Positions 1 to 7,197 of a stretch of 64,000 bases of DNA are shown here, piece after piece (within the stretch, counting starts at the first letter, position 1; every line of letters begins with the position of its first letter). The stretch spans positions 114,706 through 178,705 of the forward strand of contig NZ_ARXV01000008.1 in NCBI RefSeq assembly GCF_000756665.1, read 5' to 3'. This DNA is from Alcanivorax nanhaiticus (GTDB taxonomy: Bacteria > Pseudomonadota > Gammaproteobacteria > Pseudomonadales > Alcanivoracaceae). The notes under the pieces are model-generated. The model searched no databases. It was not told where the DNA came from and saw only the letters and a program-made list of their open reading frames with translations. The position numbers were made by a program, and so were the translations under genes.

Positions 1-80
1 CTATAACTGAATTATTGGCATATGGCCTTTCGCCATCAGGCTCATTCTGTTGGCACTCCCCCAACCCAACGCACAGCCAC

Positions 81-110
81 AAAAAAGCCCACCATGAAGG
101 TGGGCTTTTT
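81..110 (-). terminator. Bidirectional rho-independent terminator
   Basis: The stem GCCCACC/GGTGGGC has a 5-nt loop and is flanked by an A-run on one side and a T-run on the other, so it can work on both strands. It lies 20 bp past the stop of the acyl-CoA dehydrogenase gene and would end that transcript on the minus strand. Confidence 0.85.
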
Positions 111-131
111 CTGGTCTCAGACCGGGATCAA

Positions 132-1928
132 TCAGAATGCGAAGTGTTCGGCATCCAGATCCATCATGCAGTCCAAACCGCCTTCAATGGAACCCTTGTG
201 ACCGGCAGTACGCGGCAGGATTCGCTTGAAGTAGAAACGGGCAGTGCTGATCTTGGCCTTGTAGAAGTCCTCATCACCCGCACCCGCTTCCAGCTTGGCG
301 TGCGCTACAGACGCCATACGCGCCCACAGGTAGGCCAGGGTCACATAACCGGAGTACATCAGGTAATCCACGGACGCAGCACCCACGTAATCCGGATTCT
401 GCATGGCCTGCATACCGATGGCCTGGGTCAGTTCGCCCCACTCCTTGTTGTAGGCAGCCAGCGGCTCCAGGAATTCCTTCAGGTCGGCATTGTCTGCATT
501 GCTTTCACAGAACTTGTGCACGATCTTGGTGAAGTTACGCAGGGCCTGGCCCTGGGTCATCATCACCTTGCGGCCCAGCAGGTCGAGAGCCTGAATGCCG
601 GTGGTGCCTTCGTACAGGGTGGAGATACGCGCATCACGCACGTTCTGCTCCATGCCCCACTCACGGATAAAGCCGTGACCACCGTAGATCTGCACACCGT
701 GGTTGGCTGCTTCCAGACCCGCTTCCGTTACAAATGCCTTGGCAATCGGGGTCAGCAACGCCATCAGGTCATCAGCTTCCTTGCGAGCCGCTTCGTCTTT
801 CTCCAGCTTCACCTTGTCACCCAGCTGGGAACACAGGTAAACCAGCGCACGACCGCCTTCAGCAAAGGCTTTGGAGGTCAGCAGCATGCGACGCACGTCC
901 GGATGAACAATGATCGGATCCGCCGGGCCTTCCGGGTTCTTTGGACCGGACAGGCTGCGCATGGCCAGACGCTCTTTGGCGTAGCTCAGACCACCCTGGA
1001 AACCCAGCTCGGCATGGGCAACGCCCTGAATGGCGGTACCCAGACGGGCGAAGTTCATGAAGGTGAACATGCAGTTCAGACCTTTGTTCTCCGGGCCGAT
1101 CAGGAAACCTTTGGCACCATCGAAGTTCATCACGCAGGTCGCGGATGCCTTGATGCCCATCTTGTGCTCGATGGAACCACAGGTCACCGCGTTACGCTCG
1201 CCCACACCACCGTTGCCGTCAGTCAGGAACTTGGGAACGATGAACAGGGAAATACCCTTGGTGCCGGCAGGCGCGCCCGGCAGACGGGCGAGAACGATGT
1301 GGATGATGTTCTCGGCCATGTCGTGCTCACCGGCAGAGATGAAGATCTTGGTGCCGGTGATGTTGTAGGAACCGTCCGCGTTAGGCTCGGCCTTGGACTT
1401 GAGGATGCCCAGGTCAGAACCACAGTGCGGCTCGGTCAGACACATGGTGCCAGTCCACTCACCGCTGATCAGCTTGGGCAGGTAGGCCTGCTTCTGCTCG
1501 TCGGTGCCGTGCTCTTCCACGGTCGCGATGGCGCCGTGAGACAGGCCCGGATACATGCTCCAGGACCAGTTGGCGGTACCCGTCATTTCGGAGATAGCAA
1601 TACCGGCAGAACCTGGCAGGCCCTGGCCGCCGAATTCCACATCGCCACCCATGGCTGGCCAACCGCCTTCCACGTACTTGGCGTAAGCTTCCTTGAAGCC
1701 TTTCGGAGTCGTCACCACGCCGTCTTCGAAGCCACAGCCTTCCTCATCACCTGAACGGTTCAGTGGGGCCAGCTCGTTTTCGGAGAACTTGGCGCCTTCT
1801 TCCAGGAAAGCATTCAGCAGTTCACTGTTGATGTCTTCCAGACCCAGGCTTGCATAGTGGCCATCCAGGTCCAGGACTTCATTCAGTACGAAGCGCATGT
1901 CGCGCAGGGGAGCCTTGTAATCCGGCAT
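132..1928 (-). CDS. Acyl-CoA dehydrogenase, long (about 600 aa) FadE-type
   Basis: Flavoprotein that oxidises acyl-CoA to trans-2-enoyl-CoA in the first step of fatty-acid beta-oxidation. The 598-aa length and the start (MPDYKAPLRDMRF) match the long bacterial acyl-CoA dehydrogenases with an extra C-terminal domain. The conserved LYEGTTGIQALDLLGRK segment near residue 440 holds the probable catalytic Glu; TGTMCLTEPHCGSDLG near residue 160 is the FAD/substrate region. AGGGAG lies 7 nt before the ATG, which supports this start. It is a single gene, divergent from the Trm112-like gene. Twin PsrA-type operators about 120 bp upstream suggest induction by long-chain acyl-CoA. Chain-length preference cannot be read from the sequence. 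Confidence 0.93.
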   Translation of the reverse strand: MPDYKAPLRDMRFVLNEVLDLDGHYASLGLEDINSELLNAFLEEGAKFSENELAPLNRSGDEEGCGFEDGVVTTPKGFKEAYAKYVEGGWPAMGGDVEFGGQGLPGSAGIAISEMTGTANWSWSMYPGLSHGAIATVEEHGTDEQKQAYLPKLISGEWTGTMCLTEPHCGSDLGILKSKAEPNADGSYNITGTKIFISAGEHDMAENIIHIVLARLPGAPAGTKGISLFIVPKFLTDGNGGVGERNAVTCGSIEHKMGIKASATCVMNFDGAKGFLIGPENKGLNCMFTFMNFARLGTAIQGVAHAELGFQGGLSYAKERLAMRSLSGPKNPEGPADPIIVHPDVRRMLLTSKAFAEGGRALVYLCSQLGDKVKLEKDEAARKEADDLMALLTPIAKAFVTEAGLEAANHGVQIYGGHGFIREWGMEQNVRDARISTLYEGTTGIQALDLLGRKVMMTQGQALRNFTKIVHKFCESNADNADLKEFLEPLAAYNKEWGELTQAIGMQAMQNPDYVGAASVDYLMYSGYVTLAYLWARMASVAHAKLEAGAGDEDFYKAKISTARFYFKRILPRTAGHKGSIEGGLDCMMDLDAEHFAF

Positions 1929-2048
1929 CTCAAATCTCCCTAATCAAAAGAGTGAAAATGCGGCGGGCCACGGGCGCGCCGGTCATTGGGACGCTAATCT
2001 TAGGTCAGCGTTCCGGCACGCCTCCAGTGCTATTTGTGACCCGCAAGT

Positions 2049-2075
2049 CAAACAAGCGTTTGAAACTACCGTTTG
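2049..2075. promoter_or_regulatory. Two overlapping PsrA-type operators
   Basis: CAAACAAGCGTTTG (2049-2062) and GAAACTACCGTTTG (2062-2075) each match the published PsrA consensus (G/C)AAAC-N2-4-GTTT(G/C) and share one base. They lie between the divergent acyl-CoA dehydrogenase and Trm112-like genes. PsrA is a TetR-family repressor released by long-chain acyl-CoA and controls beta-oxidation genes in Pseudomonas. No psrA gene is in the window. Confidence 0.7.
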
Positions 2076-2198
2076 CACCACAAACCCTATGATTTATCTG
2101 GCCTTTCTTAAAATTTCGCAAAATTAAACAGGCTGTTTATCACTTCACCGTTTCATCGCTTATCACTGCTATACTCCGGCCCAGTTGATGAAGGAATC

Positions 2199-2393
2199 AT
2201 GAATATGCTCGACCCCAATTTGCTCGATATCCTGGTTTGCCCCGTCAGCAAGGCACCACTGATCTACGATGAGAAGCAGGCAGAGCTGAAATGCAAGGCC
2301 AGCGGCCTGGCCTACCCGGTACGCGATGGCATTCCTGTCATGCTGGAAGAACAGGCCCGCGCACTAAGTGACGAAGAGATCAGCAACCTCTAA
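2199..2393 (+). CDS. Trm112/YcaR-family small protein
   Basis: A 64-aa Trm112-like protein with the family pattern [14 protein letters not shown] at the N-terminus and [11 protein letters not shown] near the C-terminus. Eukaryotic Trm112 is a zinc-binding activator of methyltransferases. Bacterial YcaR homologues usually sit beside lpxK-kdsB, but here the gene is followed 18 bp downstream by pldA. Only one Cys of the usual zinc set is in the CP motif and one more is at residue 32, so metal binding is doubtful. GAAGGA precedes the start; an alternative ATG lies two codons in. Confidence 0.85.
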   Translation: MNMLDPNLLDILVCPVSKAPLIYDEKQAELKCKASGLAYPVRDGIPVMLEEQARALSDEEISNL

Positions 2394-2411
2394 CCGCAAC
2401 GAGGAGCCTTC

Positions 2412-3473
2412 ATGCAACGCGCCCTTGTGTTCGGCCTGTTTGTACTCTGCAGCCTGACCACTGCCGCCCTCGCAGAGCCGGCCACCGAAGAGGAACAGGC
2501 AGACGCGGCGGTTCCTGCTGAGGGGACACCACCCAGCGCCATGACACCGAAACAACGTCGTGATGAATGCCTGCTGCGGAGTGTGCAAAGCGCCGATAAC
2601 CGGGTCACCGTGGAAGAAATGCGAGGCTGGTGCGATACAGGCGAAAACGGACAGAAAATCAGCGCACACGAGGACGCACTGCGTGCCCGGCTGGCGTTGG
2701 AGAGCAACACCAGCGGCAACCCCTTTGTGATTACGCCCCATCGCCGCAACTACCTGATGCCGTACAGCTACTGGTCCAACCGCAAGTGGAACGACCCGGA
2801 CAAGGACGACAGTGAGCTGCAGCCAACCGAAGTATTGTTCCAGCTGTCGCTGAAAGCGCCCATCAAGGAAGATCTGGTGGATGATGTCACCCTGTGGATG
2901 GCGTTTACCGGTACCTTTTACTGGCAAGCGTACAACAAGGAAGAATCTGCCCTGTTCCGTGAAACCAACTACGAGCCGGAGATTTTTATTACCAAACCGG
3001 TCGACTGGCAATTCGGTGCGGTAGATTCTGAACTGGTAGCGCTGGGCTTCAGCCATGAATCCAATGGCCGGGACGTGCCGGTATCTCGCAGCTGGAATCG
3101 TATCTTCTTTAATTACGTCGCCCGCACCGGTAGCTACTACTGGTCGCTGAAACCCTGGTACCGAATCCCGGAAACAGAAAAAGACGACCCTCTCGATACT
3201 CAGGGAGACGACAATCCGGACATCGAAAAATACATGGGCAACTTCGAACTGGAAATCGCTCGCCCTTTCGGCAACCACGTGCTTGAAGTGATGGTGCGCA
3301 ACAACCTGCGCTCCGATAACAAGGGCGCAGGCAGGCTCAACTATTCGTTTCCGCTAAGCAAACGATTCAAGGGCCTTGTGCAGCTGTTTACCGGCTACGG
3401 TGACTCCCTGATCAATTACGATGATTACGAAAACCGGTTCAGCTTTGGGATCCTGCTGACGGATTCGCTTTAG
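2412..3473 (+). CDS. pldA: Outer-membrane phospholipase A (OMPLA)
   Basis: Calcium-dependent outer-membrane enzyme that hydrolyses phospholipids reaching the outer leaflet. The 353-aa product has a signal peptide (residues 1 to about 21, ending LTTAALA), an acidic linker, and a beta-barrel. The catalytic triad is visible: His215 and Ser217 in SHESNGR and Asn229 in SWNR, with the same 14-residue His-Asn spacing as E. coli OMPLA (His142, Asn156). GAGGAG 6 nt before the ATG fixes the start. It follows the Trm112-like gene by 18 bp and is probably co-transcribed. Its TAG stop is followed immediately by the first unit of a large heptamer array. Confidence 0.95.
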   Translation: MQRALVFGLFVLCSLTTAALAEPATEEEQADAAVPAEGTPPSAMTPKQRRDECLLRSVQSADNRVTVEEMRGWCDTGENGQKISAHEDALRARLALESNTSGNPFVITPHRRNYLMPYSYWSNRKWNDPDKDDSELQPTEVLFQLSLKAPIKEDLVDDVTLWMAFTGTFYWQAYNKEESALFRETNYEPEIFITKPVDWQFGAVDSELVALGFSHESNGRDVPVSRSWNRIFFNYVARTGSYYWSLKPWYRIPETEKDDPLDTQGDDNPDIEKYMGNFELEIARPFGNHVLEVMVRNNLRSDNKGAGRLNYSFPLSKRFKGLVQLFTGYGDSLINYDDYENRFSFGILLTDSL

Positions 3474-3885
3474 GAGTTTCGAGTTTCGAGTTTCGAGTTT
3501 CGAGTTTCGAGTTTCGAGTTTCGAGTTTCGAGTTTCGAGTTTCGAGTTTCGAGTTTCGAGTTTCGAGTTTCGAGTTTCGAGTTTCGAGTTTCGAGTTTCG
3601 AGTTTCGAGTTTCGAGTTTCGAGTTTCGAGTTTCGAGTTTCGAGTTTCGAGTTTCGAGTTTCGAGTTTCGAGTTTCGAGTTTCGAGTTTCGAGTTTCGAG
3701 TTTCGAGTTTCGAGTTTCGAGTTTCGAGTTTCGAGTTTCGAGTTTCGAGTTTCGAGTTTCGAGTTTCGAGTTTCGAGTTTCGAGTTTCGAGTTTCGAGTT
3801 TCGAGTTTCGAGTGTCGAATAGAAAACTACCCGCGCACTTCTGAACGAAATGTTTTTTGATTTTCGCAACTCGACACTCGAAACT
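3474..3885. repeat. Heptad element H1: 48 perfect GAGTTTC units plus an inverted right arm
   Basis: GAGTTTC repeats 48 times without a mismatch from 3474 to 3809, beginning on the base after the pldA stop. A variant GAGTGTC unit follows at 3810-3816. A spacer of about 50 bp then ends in TTTTTTGATTTTCG, and an inverted arm (3865-3884, units CAACTCG, ACACTCG) lies just before the stop of the convergent DUF3570 gene. The array is an expanded left arm of the dispersed inverted element found at other gene junctions here. The reverse strand reads open as an NSKLETR repeat but has no coding signals. Confidence 0.97.
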
Positions 3886-3888
3886 TCC

Positions 3889-5019
3889 TTAATACCACAC
3901 CGTAAAAAGCAGCCGCGTCACCGTCGCATCAAAACTGTACAGCGGCTCTTCGCCCGGCAAGGTTTGCACACGGATATCGCGGAAATTGTTGTAATCAAAC
4001 TGGAAGCGATCCACCCAGAGATGTAACCCGGCACGATTAAAGGTGTACCTGTCTGCCCGGTTGAACTGGATCCCCACGCCCACCCCCAGCACGGTTGACT
4101 CGAAGTCGCTTAACTCCTTGTCCCTTGCCAGGAAGTTACTGGCATCCTGGAAAGGAAAAAGGTCCGAATAGAAATCCGCCTGACCCTGGCTATAGCGGCG
4201 ATAGCGCGTCTCCAGGGTCCACCGCGTACCCAGTGGCTGGATCAGCTTTAGCTGCCAGCTGTTGGCATCAATTCCCCAAGAGTCATCATACATTCGGTAT
4301 TCACCATGCAGACCGGCTCGCCATGGCAGGTAATAAGACACCGCCAGCGTCGTTGCCTCACTGGTGCGGGTACGGGGATAACGCTCGGGCTGAAAACTGT
4401 AGCCTCCACCGCTATTGAGGTAGCGAACTGATCGATAGGGGTTATTGAGAAACCCCTCATCAGTAATCAGCTCGTGTGACAGGCTCGCCACCATATCGCG
4501 GGTTAACACCTGCGAGAGGCCAATACGAAAATGCTGCCGGTCTGCTTCATCTGCAAAGGAAGTATCACCAGTACGAAACACTTCATCCTTGCCCATGGAA
4601 TAACCCAGCCGCAGCGTAGTCAGATCACCAAAGAAATCCTGACTGAGATCAAAGTGCGCAGAACTGGCCTCAAAGTCATTTTCCTTACTGCTGCCATAAC
4701 TCAGGGAATAGATGGACTTGCCATGCAGGTAGTCCACCCCGACACTTTTCTCGGTTCGCTTCTCTGTATAGGGGCTGGCACTGGTGACCACATCAATGGA
4801 AGCGGCGGAGACCTCGTCCACATAGTAATTGGCGCTCACCGCCACTTTGTCCGCAAACGATTTGCGCACCAGCACCGACGGCCCTTCGATTTCCATGCCG
4901 CCGCCATCGTATTTATGCACCATGAAATCGAAGCGGTCTTCTGGCAGTACGGCTGCCAGCAGACTCTGCGACCAGAACAGTCCGACCAGCAGCCACCAGC
5001 TACAACGTGTCAATTGCAC
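3889..5019 (-). CDS. DUF3570-family outer-membrane beta-barrel protein
   Basis: A 376-aa protein with a signal peptide (cleavage near SLLAA) and alternating beta-strand segments ending in an aromatic residue (VWY), as in outer-membrane barrels. The start of the mature chain (EDRFDFMVHKYDGGGMEIEGP) and the KSVGVDY/YSLSYGSS strands resemble DUF3570. In many proteobacteria DUF3570 is encoded with DUF4266, a thioredoxin and ApbE. It overlaps the upstream DUF4266 gene by 10 bp, so translation is probably coupled. The molecular role is not established. Confidence 0.85.
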   Translation of the reverse strand: MQLTRCSWWLLVGLFWSQSLLAAVLPEDRFDFMVHKYDGGGMEIEGPSVLVRKSFADKVAVSANYYVDEVSAASIDVVTSASPYTEKRTEKSVGVDYLHGKSIYSLSYGSSKENDFEASSAHFDLSQDFFGDLTTLRLGYSMGKDEVFRTGDTSFADEADRQHFRIGLSQVLTRDMVASLSHELITDEGFLNNPYRSVRYLNSGGGYSFQPERYPRTRTSEATTLAVSYYLPWRAGLHGEYRMYDDSWGIDANSWQLKLIQPLGTRWTLETRYRRYSQGQADFYSDLFPFQDASNFLARDKELSDFESTVLGVGVGIQFNRADRYTFNRAGLHLWVDRFQFDYNNFRDIRVQTLPGEEPLYSFDATVTRLLFTVWY

Positions 5020-5228
5020 CCGCAGCCTCCCCCAGCGCTACCCTCTGCGCCGCGCATGGCTTCCCGGGCCTGATGAACATGATGCATATAACTTTCTGCC
5101 ACCGGGTGCCCTGCCGCATTCATCACCGGGTCAGCCAGCCGGGAACGCTCGTAGGGTTTGACCCACGGTTTGACCGCACATCCAGCTTGTAAAATGACCA
5201 CCAGCAGCAACGCAACCCGCATCGTCAT
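5010..5228 (-). CDS. DUF4266 small lipoprotein
   Basis: A 72-aa lipoprotein with lipobox LQAGC at residues 13-17. The core (VKPYERSRLADPVM, then a HHVHQAREAMRGAEG segment) and the Gly/Cys-rich tail GGGCGCN match DUF4266. The C-terminal CxC could bind metal or form a disulfide, which fits the adjacent thioredoxin gene. The gene sits between the TlpA-like gene (4-bp ATGA overlap) and DUF3570 (10-bp overlap), so all three are translationally coupled. Confidence 0.88.
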   Translation of the reverse strand: MTMRVALLLVVILQAGCAVKPWVKPYERSRLADPVMNAAGHPVAESYMHHVHQAREAMRGAEGSAGGGCGCN

Positions 5229-5716
5229 TCCAGCACCAGCGCCTTGACCTGCTGTTCGTATTTATCCATGAACCCGTCCTTGTAACCACGATGGTGATAA
5301 CGCACCACACCATTACGATCGATCAACACCGTGGTCGGCATCGCATCTACCTGATAGGTCTCACTGGTGCTGTTTTCAGGATCAAAAAGTACAGGAAAAG
5401 TCACCGGCACCTTATCAAGCAACTTCAGGGCACGGCTGCGTTCCTCATCAAGGTTGATACCAAGAATAGTAAAACCGTAGTCCTTGTACTGGCGGTAAAG
5501 CTCATCCAGCAGCGGCATCTCGGTACGGCACGGCCCACACCAGGACGCCCAGAAATTTACCAACACCACCGTGCCGCGCAACTCATTCAGTTTGACGTTA
5601 GCACCATCGAGAGATTCGAGAGTAAAGCCAGGTGCCGGCTTACCTTCCTCTGCCGCCATCACCGGCACTGAAACTATCAGCGCCACAGCCATCAGTATCG
5701 TCGTTATTGTTTTCAT
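5225..5716 (-). CDS. TlpA-like periplasmic thioredoxin
   Basis: A 163-aa thiol-disulfide oxidoreductase of the TlpA/ResA type. It has a signal peptide (residues 1-21), then a thioredoxin fold with the redox site WASWCGPC (Cys60, Cys63), a conserved Glu two residues beyond (RTEMP) and the cis-Pro loop DAMPTTVLID. Such proteins reduce specific periplasmic partners, often apocytochrome c or Cys-rich metal proteins. Here the partners could be DUF4266 or the CxxCH protein at the head of the operon (inference). It overlaps DUF4266 by 4 bp. Confidence 0.92.
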   Translation of the reverse strand: MKTITTILMAVALIVSVPVMAAEEGKPAPGFTLESLDGANVKLNELRGTVVLVNFWASWCGPCRTEMPLLDELYRQYKDYGFTILGINLDEERSRALKLLDKVPVTFPVLFDPENSTSETYQVDAMPTTVLIDRNGVVRYHHRGYKDGFMDKYEQQVKALVLE

Positions 5717-5733
5717 TGTTCGCTCCCCATCGA

Positions 5734-6393
5734 TCAGAAAAACAGGCTAACGCCCGCGCTGAGTTCCAAGTTGTGTGTCAGCTTGTCATCACCCAATACA
5801 TCAAGATTGAAAAGATGATCTTTCATATCCACCCGAATGGCGGTGAAGTCATTGATCAGCAAGCGATAGCCAATCCCGAGACTCAAGGTGAAATGCTCAT
5901 CGCCGGCAAAATCGGTCATGCCTGCACCACCGAGAACATACAGCGAATTATTGAAAGCCCGGTTTCGTGTCAGGAAGGCTTCACCTGGCAGCAAGTTATA
6001 GCCTACCGCCGCCTGATAGTAGGTGAACTCCCGCTCCTCATCCGTGAGTAGTTGCACGCCGGCATTAAGTGTTTCGAAGCTGGTCTCATCCGCTTTGGCC
6101 CGCCCCAACATCGCTTCGAAAAACACATCTTCCGACAAGTGATAATTCAGACGCAGGCCCAACACAGGCTGAGTGCCAAAATCCTCAATAGAAATCAGGC
6201 CGGTATAAATACCCGCTTCAAAATTTTCAGTATCAATCTCTGCATCGGTAATACGCCGCCGTTCGATACGGGGGTCCAGCACCGATTCCGGGCGAGAGTC
6301 CCGCACCGTGGCGTCCTTCTCTTGCGACGTCTCCCCATTAGCCAGCAGGGGAAACAGCAAGCTCAGAACAATACAGAAAAGCCGAGTTTCCAT
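5734..6393 (-). CDS. Outer-membrane beta-barrel domain protein
   Basis: A 219-aa protein with a signal peptide (METRLFCIVLSLLFPLLANG), a short charged N-terminal segment (DPRIERRRITDAEID), then eight or so strands ending in Phe, as in small 8-strand outer-membrane barrels. Motifs such as YTGLISIEDFG, YYQAAVGYNLLPGE and YVLGGAGMTDF resemble the C-terminal half of its upstream neighbour, so the two may be paralogous barrels. It overlaps that neighbour by 31 bp and precedes the thioredoxin gene by 17 bp. Confidence 0.8.
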   Translation of the reverse strand: METRLFCIVLSLLFPLLANGETSQEKDATVRDSRPESVLDPRIERRRITDAEIDTENFEAGIYTGLISIEDFGTQPVLGLRLNYHLSEDVFFEAMLGRAKADETSFETLNAGVQLLTDEEREFTYYQAAVGYNLLPGEAFLTRNRAFNNSLYVLGGAGMTDFAGDEHFTLSLGIGYRLLINDFTAIRVDMKDHLFNLDVLGDDKLTHNLELSAGVSLFF

Positions 6394-7094
6394 TCTTCCA
6401 GATTCCGATTTTGATTTTCTTCGGTGAACAGCACATAACTGCGGTATTCACTACGCAACACAAAGCCTCTGGCCAGATAGAACTTCAAGCCAGCACCACC
6501 TTGTGCATAGTTTTCTTCACGGTTTTCAGGACGCACCAGTGTCGCACGGGGCTCAATAACTGCCCTGCCCGTTCCCAGCATGAAATACGGCGACAATCGC
6601 CAGCGAGGAAAAATTTCATGCTGGACATTCAGCTCCAGCAACCGGTTATTGGAGAAATCCCCACTGGCCTGGGTATACATGGATTCCACGGTCAGATTTT
6701 CCGTGAAGCGATAACCCGCAGCAGCGGACAATGAAGAGGCGCCATCAAAAGCACCGCCCAACAAGGAAACATGCCAGTGATTCCTGAATCTGTCGTCGGC
6801 AGAAGACAGAAGCGCCGGAGCCGCCCCGGTCCCATCCTGAGTTTCCTGCAACGCCTCGCGCGGCACCCAACCCATTTGACCTCGCGCGGTTTGCACCTTG
6901 ATCCAGCCGCCTCGCTCGAAGAGCACTGTTAACGGAGCATGGCGCTCCACCACATGGAAAACCGGATACCCGCGCCCCGGGCCGGTATGCACCTCAATGT
7001 AATGCGTGTCTACCTTGACCTGCACCGGCGGGGCCTCAGCGGGCTCTGCCAACGCCCAAGGGGCCAGAACAACGCAGACCGCCCACAGCAGCAT
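6363..7094 (-). CDS. SH3-like domain plus outer-membrane beta-barrel
   Basis: From the ATG at 7094 the product is 243 aa: a signal peptide (ending PWALA), a bacterial SH3-like domain (about residues 28-90, with IEVHTGPGRGYPVFHVVERHAPLTV and KVQTARGQMGWVP), a linker, then a beta-barrel ending in FSVLF. The longer reading frame from 7232 would overlap the next gene by 50 bp and bury the signal peptide, so I prefer 7094. SH3-like domains often contact peptidoglycan or peptide linkers. It is part of the DUF3570/TlpA operon. Confidence 0.8.
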   Translation of the reverse strand: MLLWAVCVVLAPWALAEPAEAPPVQVKVDTHYIEVHTGPGRGYPVFHVVERHAPLTVLFERGGWIKVQTARGQMGWVPREALQETQDGTGAAPALLSSADDRFRNHWHVSLLGGAFDGASSLSAAAGYRFTENLTVESMYTQASGDFSNNRLLELNVQHEIFPRWRLSPYFMLGTGRAVIEPRATLVRPENREENYAQGGAGLKFYLARGFVLRSEYRSYVLFTEENQNRNLEEWKLGFSVLF

Positions 7095-7161
7095 TTTGAA
7101 ATAAACTTCGGACCACACGGTGGACGCATTTCCTTCTGATATTTTGATACGTACCCGTTTA

Positions 7162-7197
7162 TTCAGGCACTCACTCAGGCGCTTACTCAGGCACTCT
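7162..7197. repeat. Three direct 12-bp repeats at the end of the HzsA-like gene
   Basis: On the minus strand, variants of GCCTGAGTAAGC occur three times in tandem (TGAGTAAGC, TGAGTGAGT, TGAATAAAC endings). The first unit contains the stop codon of the HzsA-like gene at 7183; the others run into the gap before the SH3-barrel gene. Confidence 0.6.

Noticed and set aside
15..1754. Long plus-strand ORF opposite the acyl-CoA dehydrogenase
   Set aside because: Mirror of a high-GC gene; the product has no recognisable domain while the minus strand gives a full acyl-CoA dehydrogenase.
3354..3869. Minus-strand ORF of 171 codons encoding an NSKLETR repeat
   Set aside because: It is the GAGTTTC array read in reverse (7 codons = 3 units), with no RBS and no conserved part. 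A 7-bp repeat without stops stays open by its nature.
3474..3885. CRISPR array reading of the heptamer tract
   Set aside because: Units are 7 bp with no spacers, and no cas genes are nearby.
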